Source: Hyphomicrobiales bacterium | GTDB lineage: Bacteria; Pseudomonadota; Alphaproteobacteria; Rhizobiales; Rhizobiaceae | DNA length: 41,115 nucleotides | NCBI GenBank assembly: GCA_017305835.1 | Contig: JAFKJY010000083.1 | Span: forward strand, 1 to 41,115 | Direction of reading: 5' to 3' | The notes under the pieces: model-generated | Told to the model about the DNA's origin: nothing | The model's database searches: none | Seen by the model: the letters and a program-made list of their open reading frames with translations, nothing else | Shown: positions 15,204 through 27,200 of the stretch, in pieces | How positions within the stretch are numbered: position 1 is the first letter of the stretch | Layout: each line of letters starts with the position of its first letter | Position numbers and translations under genes: made by a program

Positions 15204-18200
15204 TCACGGATGGGTGACGTTCGTCTGGTGGGTGTCGTCGTAGAGGACGGACACCGTGTTGTGGATGCCGTTCAGCGTCGCCACGATCACGTCGCCGCCG
15301 GGGGCCGCACCATTGGTGTCCACCACCACGTTTGTGTTGCCGCCGGTCTGCACCAGATGGACGTTGTCCGCCACGTCGGTCGCCGACGCCGCATGGCCGA
15401 AGGCCGTCTCGAGCAGGTCGCCGAGATCGATCTTGTCGCCTTCGGACTGGCTGTAGTCTGTGATGACGTCGACCAGCCCGACCTCGGTCAGCGCGGACGG
15501 ATCGATCACGAACGTATCCGCCCCGCTGCCGCCGGTCAGCGTGTTCAGCCCCGCGCCGCCGGCGAGGATGTCGTTGCCGGACGAGCCGGTCAGCACATCG
15601 TCGAAGTCGGAGCCCACCACACCCTCGAAGTTGCGGTAGGTATCTATACCCAGCCCCACGGACGTCAGGTCGACGGTCGTGTCGGAACTGCTCTGGACAA
15701 GCGTGAACGTCACCGGCCCGGTCGCCCGCGACAGGTCGAGCAGGTCGATTCCGGCGCCACCGTCGAGGATATTGTCGTTTCCGGTGCCGCCGATGCGCTC
15801 ATTGCCACTGGTAATAAGCTTCGGATCATTAACATCGAACTCGTTGCCGATGATCTGAGTGTCGTCCCCGCTTCCCTTGACGGCGATGACAGCGCCAACA
15901 TCTTCCTTCATCGAGTGCAGCTCGATGTCGACATTGGTGCCACCCACCGAATGGACCGTCGTGCCATCAACGCTCTCGAAATTCCAATAGGCGACGAGAG
16001 AGTTGTAGTTCGTCGTGTCAATCGCAACGGAGCCCGTCCGGACCGCGTCGAGCTGCGTCTGATCGAGAGCCGTGTTGAAGATCGCGAGATCGTCGATCTT
16101 GCCGTCCAGCATGCGGGTTGCATCGCCCGGATCACGGCCGAGGAAGAACGTTCCGCCGGTCGTATCGAGCGCATGGGCCCAGTTCTGCAGGAGCGCGTCG
16201 TAGGTAGCGCTGAGGTAGCTCACCTCGGCGCCGTTTACATAGATCTTCAGATAACGGCCGGAGCCGCCGCTCTCGAAATCCCAGACATACTGGACGTTGG
16301 TCCAGCCGCCAGCATAGCCGTTCGCCCCACCGCTCTGGATCGCATAGTTGTCGCTATCGGCGCCGTTAGTCGATCCGTAGAACTGGCCGTTGGTGTTGTT
16401 CCGGTACTGGAACTCCATTCCGCCATTGTTCGGGCCCTCGATAAGCTGGTTGCGCCGGCCAAGAGCGTCAAGCTGGACCCACATGCTCATCGTACCCTGC
16501 TGACCGATGTCGGTCGGCAGGACGAAGGTGCCATAGGCCTCTTTTCCGTCGAAGCTCAACGCATTGTCGGTACCCTCATGCCCGGTCGCGAGAACTGGGG
16601 CGACGAGAGGTCCCTGATATCCGTACCCATCGAAACTGTTGTCGGCGATGGTGATCGGGCCTGAAGCCTGGACCAGAGGATCGTTGTAGATCGCCGACGC
16701 CTGAGGCAGGGCCCCGGTGACATCGTTGGGGTTGTTGCCCGAGACGAAGTTGAAGTCGTTGTTCTCGATGATCAGCCCGTCCGACGTGATGGCGTTCGGC
16801 TGCCAGTTGGTGATGGTGTAGGCAAGGCTGCCGTCACCCTGGAACTCGCCGGTGGCATCCGAGCTCAGCACCGTCACGCCATAGCCATGGTTGAAGGTGT
16901 TGCCCGAGATCACGCCGCTCGTCGGAGCACCATACTCGAAGTAGATCGGCCCGGCCTGGTAGTGGCTGGTGTCGAACGTGTTGTTCGTGATCTCCATGTG
17001 CTCGCCCGCGCCGCGGATCGCGTAACGGTAGAGGTAACCAGTGAACTCGCTGTCGGTGATCGTGATGTCGTTCGACTTGCCGATGTAGAGCGCCACACGG
17101 ATGTTGTCGGAATGGAAGCCGACATTGTCGAAGGTCGTGCCGTCGACATTGTTGTTCCAGACGAGATAGCCGCGGCCCGCATTTGCGGTCGTGGTGGCAA
17201 CCTCCCAACCGTTGAAGTTGACGTCCCGGAACGTCACGTTCGCGGCGTTGACCTCGACGGTCCGCTCCTCCGTGCCTCCAGCGGAATTCGCGCCGGCGCG
17301 CAGAATGTTGGTGTCGCCGGTATCGCTGCCCTCGATGGTCACCGACTTGTTGATGTTGACCTTGCCGCTATGGATGAAGTCGCCGGCGCCCATCTTGAGC
17401 GTGTACCCGGTCAGCGTCGTCCCGGCATCGATCGCAGCTTGCAGGTCGGTATAGCTCGCCACGAAGTTGTCGTTCGTGTCGTAGACCCGGATCTCGCCGA
17501 CCGCGCTTTCCGGCAACACGCCGTTGACGCCGACCGTGACGCTCGCCGTGCTGGTGCCGCCATGGCCGTCGGAAACCGTGTACTGGAACGTATCCGGTTG
17601 CGTCTGACCATTGTTCGGCGACGTGTGCAGGCCGCTCGGGTCGTAGGTGAGCTTGCCATCCGCCCCAAGGCTGACGGTCGCGCCTGAAGCGAGCGTGACC
17701 GGAGTACCGACCGAGATGGCCTGCCCGTCGATCTTCGTGACCGCCAGCGTGTCGCCATCGACGTCGCTATCGTTGGCGATCACGTCGATGACTACAGTCT
17801 GGTTCTCGTCCACGGCAGCCGTGTCATCCACCGCCTTGGGCGCGTCGTTCGTGCCCTGGATGGTGACGGTGACGTCGACGCTGTCGGTGCCGCCATGGCC
17901 GTCGTTCACCGTGACCGTGTAGGTCTGGGTGAGGGTTTCACCAGCGCCGAGGTGCTCGATGTCGGCGTCGGAGACCGAGAACGTCCAGTTGAGCGTGCCG
18001 GTGCCGTCGCCCGTCGTGTCGTCGCCGACCGTCGGGGTGAAGGTGCCGACGAAGCCTGCCGTGCTGGACGTCACGCTCACCGTGTGCGTGTCGGTCAGGT
18101 CGACATCGGTGAACGCCACCTGGCCCGAAGTCGTGTGGATGCCGAGGCCTTCCTGCGGATTGCCATCGGCGAACTCCGTCACGACCATGGACGTGCCGTT

Positions 18201-21200
18201 CATGTTCAGGCTGAGCCCATCGACGCCGAGGCCGCCCGGCACGTCGACGAAGGTGAACCAGCCATAGCGGTTGCCGCCGACCTGCGGGTCGGCCCCGCCG
18301 ATCGTGTCGGTCGGGTCGGAGCGGGTTTCCGTCCACAGGATGTTGCCGTTGGCATCGACAAGGTTCATGTCGACCTTGAGCACACCGCCGTCTTTGTAGA
18401 AGCGATGCTGCAGCGTGTACCAGCCGCTCGTCGCCACGGTGAAGTGGTTGATCGTCTCGAGATCCTGCCGCGGCGCGCCATTGGTCGTGGTCGAAGCCCC
18501 GACAAACAGTTCGCCCGACGAGTTGTCCTTCGTCACGTGGAAGATGAAGTCGCGCTGGTGCGCGCCGTCCGTCCCGGTGGCCGCGACCGAGTAGTCGAAG
18601 CCCGAGCCGTTCGCCCAGCTCTTGTCCAGATAGACCTTCACCTCCGCGGTCCACTCGCCGGTCCAGGTCGACCGGTAGCCATCGAACGACGTGAATGGAC
18701 CAGTGTTTGCATTCTCGCCGACCAGCGCGAAGCCCGAGCCGTCCTGCGTGTTGATGCCACCCGTGCCGTTTGCGACCAGCGTGACCGTGCCATAGCCGCC
18801 GTTCGACGCATCCGGGATCGTGTCCGACGCATTGTCGAACCCGCGCGCAAACTCCAGGCTTGGAGCCCCGTCAATCACAGGCGCGTCGTTCGTGCCCTGG
18901 ATGGTGACAGTGACGTCGGCGCTGTCGGTGCCGCCGTTGCCGTCATCGACCGTGACCGTATAGGTCTGCGTCAGCGTCTCGCCGGCACCGAGGTGCTCGA
19001 TCGAGGAGTCGGCGACCGAGAACGTCCAGTGGATCGTGCCGGTGCCGTCACCCGTCGTATCGTCGCCGATCGTCGGCGTGAAGGTACCGACATAACCGCC
19101 GCCGGCCGGGGCCGCGCTGACCGTATGCGTGTCGGTCAAATCGACATCAGAGAAGGCGAGGTCGCCCGAGGCCGTGTGCAGGCCCGTGCCTTCGTCCGGG
19201 CTTCCGTCGGCGAACTCGATCACATGGCCGGCCGCCAGATCGAGCTGCAGGCCATCGACGCCGAGACCGCCCGGGACGTCGACGAAGGTGAACCAGCCGT
19301 AGCGGTTGCCACCGACCTGCGGGTCAGCTCCGCCGATCGTGTCGCTCGGATTGGACCGCGTCTCCGTCCACAGCACGTTGCCGTTGGCGTCAACAAGGTT
19401 CAGGTCGACCTTCAGCACGCCGCCGTCTTCGTAGAAGCGATGCTGCAGCGTGTACCAGCCGCTCGTCGTCACTGCGTAGTGGTTGATCGTCTCCAGATCC
19501 TGCCGCGCCGCGAAGTTCGTGTTGTTCGAACCCGCAACCAGCAGCTCGCCCGTCGAACTGTCCTTCGTCACGTGGAAGACGAAATCGCGCTGGTGATTGC
19601 CGTCCGTCCCGGTAGCTGCAACCGAATAGTCGAAGCCAGAGCCGTTGGCCCAGCCGGTATCCAGATACACCTTAACACCAGCCGTCCACTCGCCCGGCCA
19701 TTCCGACCGGTAGCCATCGAAAGACGTGAACGGACCCGTGCCGGCGTTCTCGCCGACAAGCGCGAAGCCCGAGTCGTCGGTCGTGCTGATGCCATTGGTG
19801 TTGTCGGCAACCAGCGTCACCGTGCCGTAGCCGCCGTTCGACGAATCCGGAATCGTGTCGGTCCCGTTGTCAAATCCGCGCGCAAACTCCGCTCCAAGCT
19901 CCGCTCCAATCACAGGCGCGTCGTTCGTGCCGGTTGCAGTGACGGTGAGGACGTACTGATCCTTGGCGCCGTGCTCGTCGGTGACGGTGACGGTGAAGCT
20001 CTCGCTCGCCGTGGCACCCTGTGCGAGGGCCGCGAAGGCCGGCTTGGTCGGGTCGACCGTGTAGGTCCACTTGCCCGACGCATCGATGGCGAAGACGCCA
20101 TAGCTGCCGGAGCCGCTGCCCGACCAGGTCAGGACCGCCCCGTCATCCACGTCGTCCGCCTGCATCTGGCCAGCCTGCGCCGGCGCGAAGCCGTGCACCT
20201 GGTCCCAGCCGAGTGCGTTGTTCGCAACCCCTTCTTCGCCACTGTAGATCGGACGGTCGAGAAGGCCGGACAGGCCGTTCGCCGCCAGAAGGTCGAGGAT
20301 GTCCTGGTAAACGCCCGGGGTCGGGTTCGCGTTGGAACCCTGGCCCGCACCCAGCATCTTGTCGATCAGCGAGGCGCCGTGCGCATTGCCCAGCAGGTTG
20401 TCGTGCAGGCTCTGCAGACGGTCCACAAGGCTGTCCGGCGTGCCGCCGTTGATGTAGCCCAGCGTGCCGTCCGCATTGTACTTCGCAACAACGTCAAGCA
20501 GCGGCACGCCGCCGGCCTGCAGATACTTGGCGTACTCGACCGCAAGCCGCGCCGAGGCCTCGTTCATCAGGTTGTTGTAATAGCCGCCGTGGTCGTCGAT
20601 GTAGTCCCACACCTGCGCGATCGCCTGCGCACGCGTCGCACCAGTCCCGAGCGCGGCCTGCACCTGGTCGAGCACGGCCGCCATGTCCATGCCCGTCACC
20701 ATCAGCGGCGCGATCGTGGTATCGAGATCCTGCGTCGGCTCGAACCTGTGGTCGCCGGCAGCATCGGCCCCGACGAAGCCCGTCAGCCCGCTCGCCGCAT
20801 AGGCCTCAACCGTCGAACCGGTGATCTCCGGCGCGTCGTTCGAGCCCTTCACCGTGATCGTCACGTCGACCGTGTCGAACGCACCGTGGTCGTCGGTGAC
20901 GCGCACCGTGAACGTCTCCGTCCCGTGCTGGCCCTCGGCAAGACCCTGCGTCGCAGCCCGCGTGTCGTCCAGAACGTAGGTCCACTTGCCCGACGCACTG
21001 ACCGAGAACGTGCCGTAGGTGCCCGCAACGCTGCTCGGGTCCAGAGACCACGTCTGCGTCGCACCGGCATCCACGTCGCTCGCCGTCAGCTGGCCCGTCG
21101 CCGAAGACGGTCCGGCATAGCCGTTCGTCTGGTCCCAGGCCCGCGTCGCCGCATCCGACTCGCTCTCGTTGCCGCTGTAGGACGGACGCGCCAGAAGATC

Positions 21201-24200
21201 GGCATCCACACCCTGGATCAGCGCCCTCAGCGCCGCATAGCGGACCGGATCGTTGGTCGCGTTCACGTAGCGCTGCGTCAGGGCATAGTCGTTGACGTTG
21301 CCCAGCAGGTTGTCGTGCAGGCTCTGCAGACGGTCCGGAGCGGTGCCCGCATCGGCACCGTCAGCCGTGAACTTCGCAACCACCTGCGTCAGCGGCATGC
21401 CGCCGGCCTGCAGATACTGCGCGTAGACCGCGCCGAGCCGCGTGAACGCCTCGTTGACGTTGATCTGGTTCGGACCGGACGAGCCGTAGATGTCGTCCAG
21501 ATAGTCCCAGATCACAGCGATCGCACGCGCCGCGTCGCCGCCGACCGCAGACAGAACCTGCGCGTAGACAGCCTCCAGCGTCGAGCCGTCGCTCACGAGA
21601 CCCGACAGCGACACCGCTACCGGCGTCGAGGGCTCCAGATTGCCCGTCGCGAACGCGTCGACAACATCGACGATCCCGCCACGCTCGACAACCGAACCCG
21701 TGTCCCCACCTGCTCCAATCACAGGCGCGTCGTTCGTGCCGGTAATCAGGATGCTGACCACCTGCGTGTCGGTCGCGCCCTTATCGTCGGTGACCTTGAT
21801 CGTGTAGTTCAGGCGCGTCTGCCAGCCCTGCGGCAGGAAGTCGAAGGTCTCGCTGCCGGAGTTGAACGTCCAGCTGACGTTGTTTGCCGTCTCGCCTGCG
21901 TCGTTGATCGTGCCCGGCGCAACGGTCAGGAAGCCGAGCGCATTCGCTGCGTTGTAGCCGGAACCGCCGCCGCTGACGCCGACGACCTCGACGCTGACGA
22001 TGCTGCCGCTGTCGGCATCCTTGACCGTCAGCACGCCGCTCGTGGTCAGGGTGGCGTCCGTCTCCGTCAGGGAGCGCGAAACCGCCGTTTCGCCGCCGAT
22101 GATCTCGGTCGTCTCGCCCGCGGGCAGGCTGATGACGGGCGCGTCGTTTGTGCCGGTGATCATGATGCTGATCACCTGCGTGCCGGTTGCGCCGGAGCCG
22201 TCCGTGACCTGGATCGTATAATCCAGGCGCGTCTGCCAGCCCTGCGGCAGGAAGTCGAAGGTCTGCGAGCCGGTATCGAACGACCAGTTCAGCGTGTTGC
22301 TCGTCTGGCTGCCGTCGAGCACCGGATTGGCCGACAGGGTCAGGAAGCCGAGCGCACCCTGCGTGGCCGGGTCGTAGCCGGCGCCGCCGCCGGAGACCGA
22401 GACGACCGTCGCGGTGACGATGTCGCCCGTGTCGACGTCGCCGACGGTGAGCTGGCCGCTCGTCGTCAGCGAGGCGTTGCCCTCGCTGAGCGAGCGGGTC
22501 ACGACCGTCTCGCCGAGGAAGCCGGAGATGCCCGTCGACGTGGTCTCGCCGCCGGGGACGTCGATCACCGGGGCATCGTTGGTGCCGGTGATGGTGACGG
22601 TCAGGCTGGCCGTGGCGGTCAGGTTCTCGTGGTCGGCCATCGTGTAGCCGAACACGTCCGTGCCGGTCGACCCTTGGGCGAGCGCCTGGGTGTCGCCGTC
22701 GGCATTGTCCAGGACGTAGGTGAAGGTGCCGTCGGCCTTGACGGTCAGCGTGCCGTACTTGCCGGCGATGTCGACCGGCGTGCCGTCGGCCGGCACCGCG
22801 ACCACCGTCGCGCCGAAGGTGACCTCGGTGAGGGTCTTGGTGTCGAGGCTGTTGGCGTCGGTGTCGTTGGCGAGCACGTTGCCGGTCGCCTGGGCGTCGC
22901 CGGCAAACGGCGTGTTGCCCGGGTTGACGCCGGCCTCGATCACCACATCGCTGCCGTTGACGTCGTCATTGGCGACGGGCGCCACATTGTCGAGCTGCGA
23001 GAGCGGGATAGTGGCGTCGTTTCCGGCGAAGTAGAAGGTTTCGACGTTCTTCACCTCGATGGTCTGGCCGCCGCGCTCGAGCCGGTACCAGTCGTCGGCC
23101 AGCGCCGTGACGGTCCACTCGGTCCACATGCCGGCCAGCTTCACCAGGTCGGTGTCGCCGGCATCCACGGGATCGCTGTCGTTGACGACGACCTTGATGC
23201 TGCCGACGAAGGTGGTGAAGTCGAAGTTGTTGTTGCCCGCTCCGGTGTTGAGGATGATCGTCGAGGTGGCGAGCGCCGTGTCGGTGACGTCGCCGAAGAC
23301 GATGCTCTCATTGCCGGAGAGGTTGAACACCACCCGCTCGATCTCGTCGGCCCGGACGGAGCCGAGCGGATTGCCCAACCCGTCGTCATAGGTGATGAGG
23401 ATGTCCCTCGAGTCGATCGCCCCGGCGCCCGCCGGCACGATCTCGTCGGCGTCCCCGGGCGCGCCCTTGCCGAAGTGGAAGACCGCGTTCGGATCGGTCG
23501 CGCTGCCGTTGATGACGAGCACGTCATAATCGGGGAAAGCGGTTCCGGTCTCGCTGCCGCCATCGACATGGTCGAAGCCGTCGCCGACCGTGTGGACGAA
23601 GGTGTCGTTGCCGGCGCCGCCGATCATCACGTCGTCGCCGCCGCGGCCTTCGATGATGTCGTCGCCCGAACCGCCGTTGAGAACGTTGGCTCCGCTCGTT
23701 CCGCGGATCACGTCGTCGCCGACGCTGCCGATGACGTTCTCGAAGCCGGTGATCGCGTCGGTCGCCACCGGCGCGCCGCCGAGCGTGGTTCGCACCGCCA
23801 CGCCGGACTGCAGGTCGATGTCGATCGCGGCCGTGATCTGGCTGAAGTCGAACGTGTCGACGCCAGCGCCGCCCTCGACCGTCTGGCTGACGGCCTGGTT
23901 GCCGGCGACGAAATAGTCGTCACCGCCCTTGAGGTCGGCCACCAGCTTCGTGGCCGAAGAAACGCCTTCGAACCAGAGCGCGGTGCCCGTGTCGTCGCCG
24001 GTCACATTGACGTTCGTCACGCCGGCCGCAGCGAGATCGCCGCCGTGCTGGCCGATGACGAGCGAATGCCCGTTGGTCAGGTCGAAATCGAGCGTCTCGA
24101 CGTTGCGGATCGTCAGCGTGCCTTCATAGGCCGAATCGCCGGGCAGGTTGTCGTTCGGCTTCATCACGACGGCGTCGCCGACCTGGTTGACGTAGTTCCA

Positions 24201-27200
24201 GATGTAGGAGGCCGAGCCGTCGCGAATCTCGATCCGGTCGTCGTCTGCGCCGCCGTCCACGGTGTCGGAGCCGTCGCCCAGCGTGTACTTGATGAGATCG
24301 TCGCCATCACCGCCTTCGATGATGTCGTCGCCGGCACCGCCGATCAGCGTGTCGTCGCCGGCACCGCCACGGATCGTGTCGTTGCCGTCGCCGCCCCAGA
24401 TCTCGTCATTGCCGTCCTCGCCCTCGAGCGTGTCGTTGCCGCCGAGGCCGGAGATCAGGTCGTCGTCGGCGCCGCCGCGGATCGTGTCGTCGCCCGCGCC
24501 GCCGCCGAGATAGTCGTTGCCCGCGCCACCCTCGATGGTGATGCCGCCGCCGGCGGCGTCGCTCATGTAGCCGGCGGAGACGGCGATGAAGTCGCCGCCG
24601 TCGGTGCCGACGATCTTCTCCACGCCGCTGATATAGGACGGCGCGCTGTAGGTGTCGTGGATGTAGCCCGCCTTCCCTTCGCGATCGAGCAGGATCGTGT
24701 CGGTGTCGGCGCCGCCGCTGACGACGTCCGAGGTGCCCGCCATGTCGGACAGGGCGATCGAGCGGGTCGTGCCGTCGCCGAGCTGCAGGTTGCGCGACCC
24801 GGTGAAGGTAACGTCGGCGCCGAGGCGGAAGGTGTCGTCGCCCGCCTCGCCATAGAGCGTGTCGGCGCCCTTGCCGCCGTCGATGTGGTCGGCGCCGGCA
24901 TTGCCGTGCAGCACGTTGCCCTCGGCGCCGCCGACGATGATGTCGTCGCCGCTGCCGCCATAGGCATCGACGATGCCGGCAACGTTGTCGATGCCGACGA
25001 TCGGGCCCTGGCCGGTGCGGTCGGTGGCCTTGTCGGCGTCGACCGTCTGGCCGTCGACCGTCACGGCGGAGCCGTCGAGATTGACGAACACGCCGGTCTG
25101 GAGACCCGAATAGTTGATCGACGAGATGCTGCCCGCCGGATCGATCTGCACCGAGAACTCGGTCGTGACGGGATCGAGATCGCCGTCCTGAGCGGTCACC
25201 GGGAAGGTCAGCGTGATCGGCGCGCCCGCCGGACCGGAGTGATCCAGCGGCTGGCGCAGCGTGAAGACGTAGGAACCGGTGCCGGCCGTGGAGAGCTCGA
25301 CCGAGAAGACGACCTGTGCGTCGTCGATCGCGGTCGGCAAGGTGCTGCCGACATAGCCGACCAGCACGCCGCCGACATAGTCGATGGTGATGGCCTGGCC
25401 GCCGGAGCTCAGCGTGTCGCCGGAAGCGAGCCCGGTCACCACGACCGCCGTCGAGGCGGTCAGCGAGCCGGCGCCGTCGGCGCCCCAGTCGACCGTGAAG
25501 GTGCCGTTGGCGGTGATGGCGCCGTCGGCATCGCTGATGCGCGCATCCTCGTCCATCGTCGCCAGCGCGGGCGCCGCGCCGACGGTCGGCATGTCGTCCG
25601 CCACGTCGACCGTGAAGGTCTGCTGGATCGAGTCGCCGTCGCCGTCGAACGCGTTGACGGTGAAGTCGATCGACAGCTTGGTGTCGTTGGCGCCGAGATG
25701 GTCGAGCGGCTTGTACAGCAGGAACTGATAGGCCGCGTTGCCGGGCCCGGTCAGGTTGACCGAGAAGACCCAGTTGGCCGGATCGGCCGCGTCTGTGCCG
25801 TGGATGAAGGCGATCAGCTTCTGGTCGAGCCCGCTCAGGCTGCCGTCCGCCGGGACCACCGTGTAGTCAAGCGTCGCGCCGCCCGACGTGATCGGGTCGC
25901 CGTTGCTGTCGGTGATCGCGGTGCTGGCAAATTCCAGATGCGGGTTGTTGCCGTGCAGCTTGCCGTCCGCGCCCCACTTGATGTTGAGGTCGTGGAAGTC
26001 GAACGAAACGCCCGGCAGGCTGCCCTCGCCGACATTGCCGTCCGTGACCGCGCCCGTCTTGACCGGCGCGTCGTCGTCCACCGTCACCGTGAAGGAGCCG
26101 GTGCTGCGATCGCCGTCCGAATCCTTGGCCGCGTAGCTGAAGCCGAAGACCAAGTCGTCCTCGGTGCCGCCGATCGGATGGTCGAGATTGGCCTTGAGCG
26201 TGAAGGTGTAGCTGCCGCCGGTGGTCGCGGTCGACAGGGAGACGGAGAACACGACGTTCGAGGCCGAGGTCGTCGTCGGAGCCGTGGGGCCCGTATAGGC
26301 GACCAGGGTCATGGCGTCGAGCAGCGCGTACTTGACGGTCAGGCCGTTGGAGGTCAGGGCCGCCGGGTCGAGCGTGTGGCCGTCGGAATCCTTCAGCGTG
26401 ATGTTGGCCAAGGCGCTGGCCGTGTCGGTGAAGGTCAGCGGACCGTCGACGATCGCCGTGCCCGTGCCCTGCTGGGTCACGGTCAGGTTGTCGGCGATGA
26501 CGTTGCCGGCGAAGCCGGGGCCTGTCGCGATCGAGAGCCGGTCGAGCAGCACGCCGTCGAACGGCGTCCCGGTCGCGTTGAACAGGCTCGAGGGCGTCGA
26601 GGTCAGCGCCGCGAGCGAGGCGACCGGCACCGTCATGGTGGCGACCACCGCGCCGCTGGCATCGTAGCCGGTCAGCACGACGGTGGCCGGGCCGGCGCCC
26701 CAGACGCCGAGATTGACCGAGCCGAGCGTGAACGGCTTGGAGTCGGTCGCGTTGATGACGATCGGCGCGGCCGAATTGGCGCCGAAGACCACGCCGGGCA
26801 CCGATCCGTGGTTGACCGTGCCACCCGTCACGATGAGGTCCGGCGTCAGGGTCGCCGTGCCGCTGAAGCCGTAGGTGGACGTGGTCGCGCCGCCGAGCAC
26901 CACGGCGGCCGGGCCGTCGGCGCCGTAGCCGACGCCGAGATTGCCGGTCGCCACCAGGTCGCCGTCGTCGCCCTCGCCGGCCGTCAGGTCGCCGCTGGAA
27001 TAGCTGTCGCCGGCGTTGCCGCCCGCGAGCCGCTCCTCGTCGACCGCGCCGTTCTGCACGAGCGCCGGGTTGATGAAGGGCATGTCGTCGTCGACATTGA
27101 TCGTCAGCGTGCCGTTGGCCGTGTCGCCGTCACCGTCGGTGATGCGATAGTTCAGGGTGAAGGCCTGATCGTTCTCGTCACCGCCAGGAGCGTGCGCGAT

